The notes beneath the pieces are model-generated. The model searched no databases, was not told the DNA's origin, and was given only the letters and a program-made list of their open reading frames with translations. Position numbers and translations under genes: made by a program. Source: Mycobacterium sp. E183 (GTDB taxonomy: Bacteria > Actinomycetota > Actinomycetes > Mycobacteriales > Mycobacteriaceae). From it: a stretch of DNA of 64,000 bases. The DNA is taken from contig NZ_LZJN01000057.1 of assembly GCF_001667735.1 (NCBI RefSeq), positions 1 to 64,000 on the forward strand, in the 5' to 3' direction. Shown here piece after piece: positions 52,939-61,548 of this stretch; the first letter of the stretch is position 1; the number at the start of each line of letters is the position of its first letter.

Positions 52939-52961
52939 GTGCGAGAATATCATTCTCGCAC
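52939..52961. promoter_or_regulatory. Perfect 23-bp operator palindrome (best copy of the shared dyad)
   Basis: GTGCGAGAAT and ATTCTCGCAC, exact complements, around ATC. It is 26 bp from the acyl-CoA dehydrogenase start. The core GAGAAT-N3-ATTCTC recurs near several other operons in the window. Confidence 0.85.
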
Positions 52962-53036
52962 GCGGAAGTAATAATCTCGCAAACGGGTTATGGCGTGCCA
53001 GGCCGAGCGCCCGGCTGCCAGGGACCGGTTCGCCGT

Positions 53037-53693
53037 TCAGCCCGCAGGAGCGGCAAACAGGTCGTCGGCGGGCCGATCCCAGCGGTCGAGCGCCACGAAA
53101 TCGGCGAGCGGCCGACGGCGCAGCGGCCCATGCCTGCCCTTGGGCCAACCGATCACGACGTGGCCGGCCACCAGCCAGTCCTCCGGTACGCCGATCGCCT
53201 CGCGCAGCGGGCGCTCGCCGCCGTAGGACGCCCAACTGGTCAGGCAAGCCCCGAGCCCCTGAGCGCGTGCGGCCAGCAGAAAGTTCTGCATGGCGGGGAA
53301 GATCGATCCGCCGAGCAGAAGCTCCGACGCGGTCGGATAGTGCTGCTGGGCGAACAAGACGGAGGTGAACTCGCCGGCCCGGTCGTGCAATTCGTAGGTC
53401 GCGCGATAGGTGCGCGCCCGGCGGCTGCGGTCATCGGCGGCGGGGCGGCTCATGCCGTAGACGGGCTCGATCACCTCCAGGGCGCGGGCCGCCGCCTGGG
53501 CCACCACCGCGCGAAGCTCGGGTGACCGCAGCACGACGAAGCGCCAGCCCTGGGCGTTCGCGCCCGAGGGCGCCCATCTGGCCGCGTCCAGGCAGCGCAC
53601 CAGGGTGGCGTCGTCGACCGGCTCGTCGGTGAAGCGCCGGATGGTCCGAGCGGTCGACATGACTTCCCAGATGTCGGAGCTTACTCCGGTCAT
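53037..53693 (-). CDS. Nitroreductase-family FMN oxidoreductase
   Basis: 218 residues. Nitroreductase fold: TARTIRRFTDEPVDDATLVR with the FMN phosphate contact, ARWAPSGANAQGWRFVVLRS for the isoalloxazine loop, and GLGACLTSWASYG toward the C-terminus. It binds FMN as a dimer and could act on quinones, enones, or nitro groups. It is divergent from the CMD-protein gene across 195 bp and convergent to nothing; it ends 75 bp before the acyl-CoA dehydrogenase operator. Confidence 0.85.
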   Translation of the reverse strand: MTGVSSDIWEVMSTARTIRRFTDEPVDDATLVRCLDAARWAPSGANAQGWRFVVLRSPELRAVVAQAAARALEVIEPVYGMSRPAADDRSRRARTYRATYELHDRAGEFTSVLFAQQHYPTASELLLGGSIFPAMQNFLLAARAQGLGACLTSWASYGGERPLREAIGVPEDWLVAGHVVIGWPKGRHGPLRRRPLADFVALDRWDRPADDLFAAPAG

Positions 53694-53888
53694 GGTCTCT
53701 CCTCGTTGATTGCCATGCGGGACAGCCGATTCCGGCGACGCTGCAGCCCGGACGGTTTGCCGCGTGGGCCCGCGGAAGCTGGGAGGCGATGCATCGACCC
53801 CCGACTGTAGACCGCGCGAAAGTGCGTCGATGCGAGACTGCGCTCAGGCGATGACAGCGCCACGCCGACACGACGAAGGAGAAGACCA

Positions 53889-54266
53889 TTGGATCGCGAA
53901 ACCTACCAGCGCGGGCTGCACGTGCGCTCCGAGGTGCTCGGCGAGGAGTACGTCAATCGCGCCCTGGCCGAGGCGGACGACTTCACCAAGCCCCTGCAGG
54001 ACCTCGTCACCGAATACTGCTGGGGCGCAGTGTGGGGTCGTGAAGAGCTGCCCCGCAAGACGCGCAGCATGCTCAACCTGGCGATGATCTCGGTGCTGAA
54101 TCGGCCGAACGAATTGCGCACGCACGTCAAGGCCGCGCTGACCAACGGCGTCACCCGCGACGAGATTCGCGAGATCTTCCTGCAGGTCGCCATCTACGCC
54201 GGCGTGCCGGCCGCGGTGGACAGCTTCCGCATCGCGCGCGAGGCGTTCGCCGGCCTCGAGGACTAG
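53889..54266 (+). CDS. Carboxymuconolactone decarboxylase-family (CMD) protein
   Basis: 125 residues from TTG 53889, with AGGAG seven bases before. CMD fold: EYCWGAVWGREELPRKTRSM LNLAMISVLNRP and LRTHVKAALTNGVTRDEIRE. The pattern is that of gamma-carboxymuconolactone decarboxylase (PcaC) rather than the AhpD disulfide type, since no CxxC is present. In M. tuberculosis-like genomes similar small proteins accompany ring-degrading genes. It lies nine bases before the 54276 dehydrogenase, so an operon. Confidence 0.82.
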   Translation: MDRETYQRGLHVRSEVLGEEYVNRALAEADDFTKPLQDLVTEYCWGAVWGREELPRKTRSMLNLAMISVLNRPNELRTHVKAALTNGVTRDEIREIFLQVAIYAGVPAAVDSFRIAREAFAGLED

Positions 54267-54275
54267 GAGTTCGGC

Positions 54276-55160
54276 ATGGAGGTTGGATTCATCGGGCTGG
54301 GAAACATGGGTTTTCCCATCGCGCGCCGCCTGATTCAGCAAGGCCACGACGTCGTCGCCTTCGACACGCGCGGCGCGGCGCTGGAGCGCATCGTCGCCTT
54401 GGGTGCGCGGGCCGCGTCGTCTCCGAAAGAGGTCGCCGACGGTGCCGAGACCGTCCTGGCCAGCCTCCCGACACCGACCGCCTCGCTCGAGGTGGCGATG
54501 GGCGTGGCCGAGGGCGCACGCATCAAGCGCTATGTCGACTTGTCCACGGTGGGCAGGCGAACGGCAATTCTGGTCCATGGGCAACTCGCGGAACGGGGCA
54601 TCGCAGGGATCGACAGCCCGGTCAGCGGCGGCGCTGCCGCGGCCGAGAAGGGCGCGCTCGCGGTCATGGTGTCGGGCCCGCGCGCTGAATTCGAGGCCAT
54701 CCGGCCGATGCTCGAGGCGATCGGCCGGCCCTTCTACGTCGGGGCCAAACCCGGCTCGGCTCAGACGATGAAGCTCGCCAACAACATCCTGGCGGCCAAC
54801 GTCCTCGCCGCGACCGCGGAGGTCGTGGTGATGGGCGTTAAGGCCGGTCTCGACCCCACCGTGATGATCGAGGTGCTCAACGCCGGCTCGGGCGCGACGA
54901 GCGCGAGCCGGGACAAATTCCCCCGCGCGATCCTGCCCCGGACGTTCGATTACGGGTTCGCCACCGGCCTGATGGTCAAGGACGTGCGGCTGTACCTCGA
55001 CGAGGCGCAGGAGCTCGGCGTGCCGACGGAGGTCGCCGCCACGATCAGCCGGTTGTGGGAGACGGCCGCCGAGGACCAGGGACCCGATGCCGACTTCACG
55101 ACCGTGATCAAACCGCTGGAGAAGGCGGCCGGGGTGACCGTCGGTCCGTCCCCCGCCTAG
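54276..55160 (+). CDS. 3-Hydroxyisobutyrate dehydrogenase-like beta-hydroxyacid dehydrogenase
   Basis: 294 residues. Rossmann motif GFIGLGNMGFPIARRL at the start, substrate loop DSPVSGGAAAAEKGAL, and the catalytic lysine motif GSAQTMKLANN (Lys166). It oxidises a beta-hydroxyacid with NAD(P); family members include 3-hydroxyisobutyrate, tartronate semialdehyde and 6-phosphogluconate-type enzymes. In a cluster of CoA-pathway genes, oxidation of a branched hydroxyacid is plausible. GGAG precedes ATG 54276. Confidence 0.88.
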   Translation: MEVGFIGLGNMGFPIARRLIQQGHDVVAFDTRGAALERIVALGARAASSPKEVADGAETVLASLPTPTASLEVAMGVAEGARIKRYVDLSTVGRRTAILVHGQLAERGIAGIDSPVSGGAAAAEKGALAVMVSGPRAEFEAIRPMLEAIGRPFYVGAKPGSAQTMKLANNILAANVLAATAEVVVMGVKAGLDPTVMIEVLNAGSGATSASRDKFPRAILPRTFDYGFATGLMVKDVRLYLDEAQELGVPTEVAATISRLWETAAEDQGPDADFTTVIKPLEKAAGVTVGPSPA

Positions 55161-55208
55161 CGTCCCTGCCCCGTCGGCAAGGGGCGGACGGCCCTTCTCG
55201 ATGGGCGG

Positions 55209-55223
55209 GAGAATGGTATTATC
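55209..55223. promoter_or_regulatory. Operator-like dyad GAGAAT-GGT-ATTATC
   Basis: Matches eleven of twelve core positions. It is 168 bp upstream of the amidohydrolase ATG (55391) in a relatively A/T-rich 230-bp gap. Further from its gene than the other copies. Confidence 0.5.
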
Positions 55224-55390
55224 CACATTTAAGAACCATACTTGCACTCAGACTTCGAAAGCGCCTGCTACCAGGGACAACGATTAAACGAAATGCTTAC
55301 CGGAAACCCCATTGATCGGCCACCGAGAAGAATGTTAGGTTGTCTATCATATGACCCGACCGGGCCCACTTTGGCTGCCCGAGCCGAAGG

Positions 55391-56491
55391 ATGGCTTTCG
55401 TGATCGACCACGCTGACGGAACCCGCACGCCTCTTATCGACGCGAGCGTGCACATCTTCTTCCCGTCCAGCAAGGCGCTGCGGAGCGTCTTGCGCGAACC
55501 GTTCAAAAGCCGCGGTTTTCCCGACTACGAAATGGACTGGTACGGCGCCCCGGGCGGTGAGTATGCGCCCAACACCGAGGGACCGGATCGGCAGTACCCC
55601 GGCTCCGACCCCGAATTCGTTGCCCACGAACTCTTTTCGAAGCGCGGAGTCGACGTGGCGGTCCTGCACCCGATGGGCCGCGGCATCATGCCCGACCGGC
55701 ACCTGGGCAGCGCGCTGCACGCCGCGCACAACGAGATGATGGTGTCGGACTGGTTGGATTCAGGCGAGTTCGGCGAGCGATTCCGCGGCACGATCCGGGT
55801 GAATCCCGACGACATCCCCGGCGCGTTGCGAGAGATCGAGAAGTACCGTGCCCATCCACGCGTCGTCCAGATCGGCGTGCCGCTGCAATCCCGCGAGCTC
55901 TACGGCAAGCCGCAGTTCTGGCCGCTGTGGGAGGCCGCGGTCGACGCGGGCCTCCCGGTGGCCGCGCACATCGAGGTGGGCAACGGCATCATGTTCCCGC
56001 CCACGCCCTCCGGCAACACCCGCACCTACGAGCAATACGTCAGCTTCATGGCGCTGAATTACATCTACCACCAGATGAACATGATCGCGGAGGGCGTGTT
56101 CGAGCGCTTCGACGGCCTGAAGTTCGTCTGGGCCGACGGCGCCGCCGACTTCATCACGCCGTTCATCTGGCGGATGGACACGTTCGGCCGGCCCCACCTG
56201 GAGCAGACGCCCTGGGCGCCGCGCATCCCCAGCGATTACCTCCCGGGGCACGTCTATTTCGTCCAGGGCAGCCTCGACGGCCCCGGTGACGTCGATTTCG
56301 CCGGCGAATGGTTCGGCTTCACCGGCAAGGACGACATGGTGATGTTCGGCTCGAGTTACCCGCATTGGCAGTTCGGCGACGCCAAAAAGCTGCCAAGGGC
56401 GCTCTCCGCCGAGCAGCGCGACAAGGTCTGCTGGCGCAACGCGGCGCGGCTCTACGGCATAGACATCCCCGCCGAAGTGGGCGCACAGTAG
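55391..56491 (+). CDS. Amidohydrolase-2 family protein with altered catalytic residues
   Basis: 366 residues, first gene of a four-gene operon. TIM-barrel amidohydrolase-2 fold, but the hallmark GSDYPH is FGSSYPHW: the catalytic aspartate is serine. The first ligand motif is DASVHIF rather than DxDxH, and the segment answering VEHAFSW of the next gene is WADGAADF. The fold is intact, so it may be a non-catalytic partner of the 56521 enzyme, with which it shares general layout. Identity of the family is firm; activity is doubtful. Confidence 0.82.
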   Translation: MAFVIDHADGTRTPLIDASVHIFFPSSKALRSVLREPFKSRGFPDYEMDWYGAPGGEYAPNTEGPDRQYPGSDPEFVAHELFSKRGVDVAVLHPMGRGIMPDRHLGSALHAAHNEMMVSDWLDSGEFGERFRGTIRVNPDDIPGALREIEKYRAHPRVVQIGVPLQSRELYGKPQFWPLWEAAVDAGLPVAAHIEVGNGIMFPPTPSGNTRTYEQYVSFMALNYIYHQMNMIAEGVFERFDGLKFVWADGAADFITPFIWRMDTFGRPHLEQTPWAPRIPSDYLPGHVYFVQGSLDGPGDVDFAGEWFGFTGKDDMVMFGSSYPHWQFGDAKKLPRALSAEQRDKVCWRNAARLYGIDIPAEVGAQ

Positions 56492-56520
56492 AAGCAGGAC
56501 GTGAGACCGAGGAGTTCCCC

Positions 56521-57666
56521 ATGACGTTGACCCATTCGCAGGAGCGGGTCCCCGCGACCGAGCGCATAGCCGTCCGCTGCGTCGACTCGGACGTCCACCC
56601 CGCGCCCAAGCGGGGCGAGCTGGTCCCGTACATCCCGGAGCCCTGGCGCAGCAAGTACTTTCTCAACCGCAACGTGGGTGAGCTGATCTACTACGACGCG
56701 CCGGACTACGCGCACTCGTACGCGATGCGCGTGGACTCCTTCCCCGCCAACGGCGAATTCCCGTGCAGCGACCCGGATATGGCGTTCCGCCAACTCATCA
56801 TGGAGGCGGGCTCCGACATCGCGATCCTGGAGCCGGCCGCCTACCCGGCGCGGCTGCCCGAGGCCCAGCACGCGATGTCGTACGCGCTGAACGACTGGCA
56901 GGCCAATCACTGGCTGGACAGCCACAACAATTGGCACGAACGGTGGCGCGGTTCGATCTGCCTCGCCATCGAAGAGCCGGAAGCGTCCGTGCGCGAAATC
57001 GAGCGCTGGGCCGGGCATCCGTTCATGGCGCAGATACTGATCAAGGCCGAGCCGAAGCCGTCCTGGGGCCATCCCAAATACGACCCCATCTGGGCCGCGG
57101 CCACCAAGCACGACATCACCGTGAGCTGCCACCTGTCGCGCAGCCAGTACGACGAGCTACCGATCCCGCCGGTGGGCTTCCCCAGCTACAACCACGACTT
57201 CATGGTGACCTACTCGCTGCTGGCCGCCAATCAGGTGATGAGCCTGATCTTCGACGGCGTCTTCGACCGGTTCCCGTCGCTGCGGATCGTCTTCGTCGAG
57301 CACGCATTCAGCTGGATCCTGCCGCTGATGTGGCGCATGGACGCGATCTACGAAGCGCGCAAGTCGTGGGTGGACATCAAGCGCAAGCCGTCGGAGTACG
57401 TCAAGGACCACATCAAGTTCACCACCCAACCGCTGGACTACCCCGAGGACAAGACGGAGCTCACCCGCGCACTGGAATGGATGGAGTGCGAGAAGATCTT
57501 GCTCTTCTCCTCGGACTACCCGCACTGGACGTTCGACGACCCCCGCTGGTTGGTCAAGCACCTTCCCAAGCACGCCCGCGACGCGGTGATGTACAAGAAC
57601 GGGATTGCGACCTACCACCTGCCGGAGACCGTCCCGGTCCTCGAGGGTCAGACCCGGGTGCTCTGA
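56521..57666 (+). CDS. Amidohydrolase-2 family metal-dependent hydrolase/decarboxylase
   Basis: 381 residues. N-terminal VDSDVHPAP supplies the first ligands, SCHLSRSQYDE and VEHAFSWILPLMWRMD the later ones, and LLFSSDYPHWTFDD holds the catalytic aspartate. These are complete, unlike in the preceding gene. ACMSD-type members decarboxylate or cleave ring-derived acids using Zn or Mn. It starts 29 bp after the 55391 gene with GGAG before the ATG. The closely coupled Rieske protein suggests ring oxidation in the same pathway. Confidence 0.88.
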   Translation: MTLTHSQERVPATERIAVRCVDSDVHPAPKRGELVPYIPEPWRSKYFLNRNVGELIYYDAPDYAHSYAMRVDSFPANGEFPCSDPDMAFRQLIMEAGSDIAILEPAAYPARLPEAQHAMSYALNDWQANHWLDSHNNWHERWRGSICLAIEEPEASVREIERWAGHPFMAQILIKAEPKPSWGHPKYDPIWAAATKHDITVSCHLSRSQYDELPIPPVGFPSYNHDFMVTYSLLAANQVMSLIFDGVFDRFPSLRIVFVEHAFSWILPLMWRMDAIYEARKSWVDIKRKPSEYVKDHIKFTTQPLDYPEDKTELTRALEWMECEKILLFSSDYPHWTFDDPRWLVKHLPKHARDAVMYKNGIATYHLPETVPVLEGQTRVL

Positions 57667-57667
57667 G

Positions 57668-58066
57668 TTGACCGAACAAGCCAAACGGCCCGAGCCCCGT
57701 CTCGCCCAGGGCCGCGAGCATGTCGTTGCCACCGTGGACGAGATCCCGCCGGGCAAGCACAAGCTCGTCCCCATCGGCCGGCACGGCGTCGGGGTGTACA
57801 ACGTCAACGGCAGCTTCTATGCGATCGCGAATTACTGTCCGCACCAAGGCGGTCCGTTGTGCTCGGGCCGCTCGAGGGGGCGCACGATCGTCGACGAAAC
57901 CGCGCCCGGTGACTCGGTGATGGTGCGCGACATGGAGTACATCTACTGCCCCTGGCACCAATGGGGTTTCGAGCTGGCCACCGGGACGACAGCGGTCAAA
58001 CCGGAATGGAGTATCCGCACCTACCCGGTGCGCATCGTCGGCAACGACGTTCTGGTGCAGGCCTAA
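57668..58066 (+). CDS. Rieske [2Fe-2S] ferredoxin-like protein
   Basis: 132 residues from TTG 57668, one base after the previous stop. The Rieske motifs are C57-P-H59 (NYCPHQGGPLC) and C94-PW-H97 (YCPWHQWGFEL). No catalytic non-heme iron domain follows, so it is a small electron carrier or a regulatory Rieske protein rather than an oxygenase alpha subunit. It could feed electrons to an oxygenase encoded elsewhere, or be part of the amidohydrolase complex. A start further upstream (57605) lacks a ribosome site. Confidence 0.9.
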   Translation: MTEQAKRPEPRLAQGREHVVATVDEIPPGKHKLVPIGRHGVGVYNVNGSFYAIANYCPHQGGPLCSGRSRGRTIVDETAPGDSVMVRDMEYIYCPWHQWGFELATGTTAVKPEWSIRTYPVRIVGNDVLVQA

Positions 58067-58081
58067 CACAGGAGAAATCGC

Positions 58082-58948
58082 GTGCCTTCTATCGAGATCA
58101 ACGGGGGAAATGTCGTCTACGAGATCCTCGGTGACTCAGGGGATCTCATCGCGTTGACGCCGGGCGGCCGGTTCAGCAAGGAGATCGAGGGCCTGCGGCC
58201 GCTCGCGGACGCGCTGGCCGCCGGCGGCTACCGCGTGCTGCTGTGGGACCGGCCCAACTGCGGCGCTTCCGACGTGCAGTTCTACGGCCAGAGCGAATCA
58301 CACATGCGCGCCGAGACACTGCACAAGCTGGTGACGGGGCTGGGATTCGAGCGCTGCATCCTCGCCGGGGGATCCGGCGGGGCGCGGGATTCCATGCTGA
58401 CCACCATGCTCTACCCCGAAATGGTCACCAAGCTGGTGGTGTGGAACATCGTCGGCGGCATCTACGGCACCTTCGTACTCGGCTCCTTCTACATCATCCC
58501 GAGCATCCTCGCGGTCCGCGGTACCGGCATGGACGGCGTGGTGAAGGTTGCCGAATGGCGGGACCGCATCGAGCAGAACCCCGACAACAAGCAGCGGTTC
58601 CTCGACTTCGACAAAGACGAATTCCTCAAGGTGATGCTGCGCTGGCTGAACGCGTTCGTCTCCAAGCCCGGACAGACGATCCCGGGCGTCGAGGACGAGA
58701 TGTTCGACCGAATCAAGGTCCCCACGTTGATCATTCGCGGCGGCGAGAACGACATGGATCACCCGAAGCGGACGTCGCTCGAGGTCAGTTGCCTGATCAA
58801 GGGATCGAAGCTCATCGACCCGCCGTGGCCGGAGGATGCGTGGGAACGCGCATCCGAGGACCGTGCGGCGGGCCGGGTCCAGCACTTCAACATGTTCGAC
58901 ACGTGGGTACAGGCGGCGCCCCCGATCCTCGAATTCCTGGGCTCGTGA
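58082..58948 (+). CDS. Alpha/beta hydrolase
   Basis: 288 residues from GTG 58082, with AGGAG just upstream. Nucleophile elbow AGGSGG puts the serine at 98; the oxyanion region is LTPGGRFSK and the acid/histidine pair is not certain (DMDHPKRTS may carry the acid). WDRPNCGASD is typical of C-C bond hydrolases and esterases. Last gene of the amidohydrolase-Rieske operon. It ends six bases before the convergent 58954 gene. Confidence 0.85.
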   Translation: MPSIEINGGNVVYEILGDSGDLIALTPGGRFSKEIEGLRPLADALAAGGYRVLLWDRPNCGASDVQFYGQSESHMRAETLHKLVTGLGFERCILAGGSGGARDSMLTTMLYPEMVTKLVVWNIVGGIYGTFVLGSFYIIPSILAVRGTGMDGVVKVAEWRDRIEQNPDNKQRFLDFDKDEFLKVMLRWLNAFVSKPGQTIPGVEDEMFDRIKVPTLIIRGGENDMDHPKRTSLEVSCLIKGSKLIDPPWPEDAWERASEDRAAGRVQHFNMFDTWVQAAPPILEFLGS

Positions 58949-58953
58949 TGGCG

Positions 58954-59427
58954 CTAGACGGTGCGAATGTGGACCTCGCAGTTGAGCGACGCCTCCAGAG
59001 CCGTGTGAACGCGGCTCTCCGGGATGCGTTCCAGGTCGGACTCCCGCAGCGTCACGTACACGATGTCGAATCCGTCGTCACCAGGCGTCCGCTCGATGTC
59101 GCCCGCGAGCCCGAAGCCGGACAGCACGCCGTGGGCGTCGTCGTCGGTTCCGCGGCTGATGAAGGTGACCACCCCCGGTACCGGCGTGCCGCCGAACACC
59201 TTGGCGCACAGGTTCATTGCCACGTGCCTGGCCGCGTCGCCGTCTTCAGCGGCGATCAACAATTCGACTTCGCGGCGCCCCGCGGGCATGGCCACGAGAT
59301 CGTTCTCGACCACGCCGACGCCCGCTTGCGCCGCGAGCTCAAGGAGCGCCGCCATGCCGTCTCGTAGCTGCGCCGCCGTGGACACGCTTTCCGGGTCGAC
59401 GTTGACGCGTACCACCGCAGTTCGCAC
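58954..59427 (-). CDS. Conserved hypothetical protein
   Basis: 157 residues from GTG 59427. I do not recognise the family. No signal peptide or membrane helix; the chain looks alpha/beta: RTAVVRVNVDPESVSTAAQL, LIAAEDGDAARHVAMNLCAK, IVYVTLRESDLERIPESRVH. It diverges from the NuoF-like gene across 36 bp, and a GTG at 59428 on the opposite strand directly abuts its own start. It is convergent with the hydrolase at 58082. Position suggests shared control with the NuoF-like/ferredoxin unit. Confidence 0.7.
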   Translation of the reverse strand: MRTAVVRVNVDPESVSTAAQLRDGMAALLELAAQAGVGVVENDLVAMPAGRREVELLIAAEDGDAARHVAMNLCAKVFGGTPVPGVVTFISRGTDDDAHGVLSGFGLAGDIERTPGDDGFDIVYVTLRESDLERIPESRVHTALEASLNCEVHIRTV

Positions 59428-59463
59428 GTGCGCAAGCGTAACCAAGACGATGGCAGGCTGGCC

Positions 59464-60768
59464 GTGAGCACCGCGCAATCCACCCCCATCGCCACCGCCA
59501 CCTCCCCCGGCTGCGAACCCCGATTGCTCTTCGGACGAACCGGCCATACACCCGAGGATCTCGCGGCGTATCGAGAGCGCGGCGGATATCGGCCGCTCGC
59601 CGACGCCGATGGATTGCTGAGCGAAGTGGAAGTCAGCGGGCTGGTCGGTCGGGGCGGCGCGGCCTTCCCCCTCGCGATCAAGTTGCGCACGGTGCGCGAT
59701 AACGGCCGCGTTGCCGGCGGCGCCGTGGTCGTCGCGAATGGTGAAGAGGGAGAACCGGCCTCGATCAAAGACCGGTGGCTGCTGCGCAACCGTCCACATC
59801 TGGTGCTGGACGGGCTTCGACTAGCCGCGGCGGTCGTGGGTGCCGGCCGCGCCTATGTATATGTGTCCGACCCGGAATCGGCGCACAGCGTCCAGACCGC
59901 GCTCGGCGAGCTCGATCCGGACACCGTCGGCGTCACGGTCGGGCTGTTGGCCGTGCAACCCGGGTATGTGGCCGGCGAGGAGACCGCGGCCGTCCGCGCG
60001 CTCAACGGCGGCCCGGCCAAGCCGACCGACAAGCCGCCACGCCCCTTCGAATCCGGCGTCGACGAACGGCCCACGCTGGTGAGCAACGTCGAGACGCTGG
60101 CCAATCTCCCCTTCCTGCAGGGCCACGGCTCGACGAAGTTCCGCTCGCAGGGCACGTCGATATCCCCGGGCACGTTCCTGGCCACCGTAACCGGCGCCGG
60201 CCGGCCGCCGGTGCTCTACGAGCTTCCGCTCGGCCTGCCGTTCACCGAACTCCTCGCGCTGCACGGCGTTTCGCCGGACCAGGTGCGTGGAGCGCTGATG
60301 GGCGGCTATTTCGCCGGTCTGCTCAACCGCTCCGTGCTCGAGACAACCCTGGATCACGAGACGATGCGGCGCCTCGGCAGCGGCCTGGGCTGCGGCGCGG
60401 TCTCGGTGATCACCGACGACTGCCCCGTCGCGGTCGCGGCGTCGGTGCTGGCCTACTTCGACCGCGAGAACGCCGGCCAATGCGGGTCATGCTTCAACGG
60501 AACCGCGGCGATGGCGGCCGTCGCCGGTGCGTTGCGCGACGGCGCCGCAACGGCAGAGGACCTCCAACGGTTGCGCCGCTGGTCGGTGCTGCTGCGTGGG
60601 CGGGGCGCCTGCGCGACGCTGGACGCCGCCACGAATGTGGCCGCCAGCCTGCTGGCGCAGTTCCCGGGCGAAGTGACCACGCACCTGGAGGGCACGTGCC
60701 CGGCCTGCTTTCGCGGCGCGTTCCGCAGCGACCGCCCCTACGAGGCGGAGGCTGCGAGGCAAGCATGA
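59464..60768 (+). CDS. NuoF-like NADH-binding flavoprotein (51-kDa complex I subunit family)
   Basis: 434 residues from GTG 59464. GLVGRGGAAFPLAIKLRTVR is the FMN/NADH glycine-rich loop, ANGEEGEPASIKDRWLL the flavin contact, NVETLANLP the NuoF signature, and ENAGQCGSCFNGTAAM with a later Cys in RGACATLD holds the [4Fe-4S] cluster. In complex I this subunit takes electrons from NADH. Here no other Nuo subunit is present; the ferredoxin gene overlaps it by ATGA. It probably reduces that ferredoxin, giving an NADH-to-ferredoxin chain for P450 or Rieske enzymes. Confidence 0.88.
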   Translation: MSTAQSTPIATATSPGCEPRLLFGRTGHTPEDLAAYRERGGYRPLADADGLLSEVEVSGLVGRGGAAFPLAIKLRTVRDNGRVAGGAVVVANGEEGEPASIKDRWLLRNRPHLVLDGLRLAAAVVGAGRAYVYVSDPESAHSVQTALGELDPDTVGVTVGLLAVQPGYVAGEETAAVRALNGGPAKPTDKPPRPFESGVDERPTLVSNVETLANLPFLQGHGSTKFRSQGTSISPGTFLATVTGAGRPPVLYELPLGLPFTELLALHGVSPDQVRGALMGGYFAGLLNRSVLETTLDHETMRRLGSGLGCGAVSVITDDCPVAVAASVLAYFDRENAGQCGSCFNGTAAMAAVAGALRDGAATAEDLQRLRRWSVLLRGRGACATLDAATNVAASLLAQFPGEVTTHLEGTCPACFRGAFRSDRPYEAEAARQA

Positions 60769-61061
60769 AAATCCGCTTGGATCGCACGGTTTGCGACGGT
60801 TTCGGCATCTGCGCCAAGTACGCGCCCGGATACTTCTCGCTGGACGATTGGGGCTACGCCTCCCTCATCGGCGATGGCACCGTGGCGGAGTCGGACCGCG
60901 ACGCGGTGATGCGCGCCCTGATGGACTGCCCGGTGCACGCCATCGCGGAAATCGGGGAACGCACCTCGCCCGCCGCGCACCCACCACTCACCGATGCGGA
61001 AGATCCGGCCGAGCACCTCAAAACCGAAGAGAACGAGGCGGAGTGGGGATTCACCCGCTGA
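60765..61061 (+). CDS. Small ferredoxin paired with NuoF-like protein
   Basis: 98 residues, ATG overlapping the NuoF-like stop. The cluster motif is C10-DG-F13-GI-C16 with the last ligand in DCP (Cys55). Position 13, cysteine in four-iron ferredoxins and His in the 47082 protein, is Phe here, which points to a three-iron cluster. The C-terminal 30 residues are acidic (DAEDPAEHLKTEENEAEWG), a likely docking surface. Its natural reductase should be the NuoF-like protein before it. Confidence 0.88.
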   Translation: MKIRLDRTVCDGFGICAKYAPGYFSLDDWGYASLIGDGTVAESDRDAVMRALMDCPVHAIAEIGERTSPAAHPPLTDAEDPAEHLKTEENEAEWGFTR

Positions 61062-61151
61062 ACGGGGTGCCGCGAAACTTCCTGACCATGGTCTAGGCGG
61101 TCTCGACGGAATAAGCTGAACCAGCCAGGATGGCCCATCGGGAGGCACACG

Positions 61152-61475
61152 ATGAGGTGGTTTATTCGTCGCCTGACCGCCGTCATAGCGGTCGCGCTCG
61201 CACCGGCGGCCGTCGCGGTGATCGCGACGCCGGGAATCAGCTCGGCGGACTGCGATCGCAACATGTCGTTCAATCCGGCGACGCTCGAGTGCACGCCGCC
61301 ACCGGTCCTACCGGACTGGTACACACTGCCGCCGCCATACGCGCCGCCATTCGCCGCACAGGACGTGCCGCCGCCACCACCACCGCGGCCATGGTGGTCA
61401 CCGAACGAACCGATGTGGAATGCCGGCTTTCACCAGTGGGGTACCTATTTCACCGGCGTCTGGGTGCCCTACTGA
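61152..61475 (+). CDS. Small proline-rich exported protein
   Basis: 107 residues; GGGAGG precedes ATG 61152. Signal peptide RRLTAVIAVALAPAAVAVIA ends near SSA-DC. The mature 74 residues hold two cysteines (Cys34 and one at LECTPPP) and a run of proline (PPPPPPRPWW), ending in WNAGFHQWGTYFTGVWVPY. Many mycobacterial exported proteins have this layout without known function. Not linked by overlap to either neighbour. Confidence 0.72.
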   Translation: MRWFIRRLTAVIAVALAPAAVAVIATPGISSADCDRNMSFNPATLECTPPPVLPDWYTLPPPYAPPFAAQDVPPPPPPRPWWSPNEPMWNAGFHQWGTYFTGVWVPY

Positions 61476-61548
61476 CCGGTCGTCCCGGCGGCGGCCACCG
61501 TCCCCGGAAACAAGACCAATACCGTCTCGATCGCACCTGCGTACGAGT

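Noticed and set aside
53791-53833. GCATCGAC / GTCGATGC inverted repeat before the CMD gene
   Set aside because: Eight-base arms with a 27-base gap are expected often by chance in GC-rich DNA.
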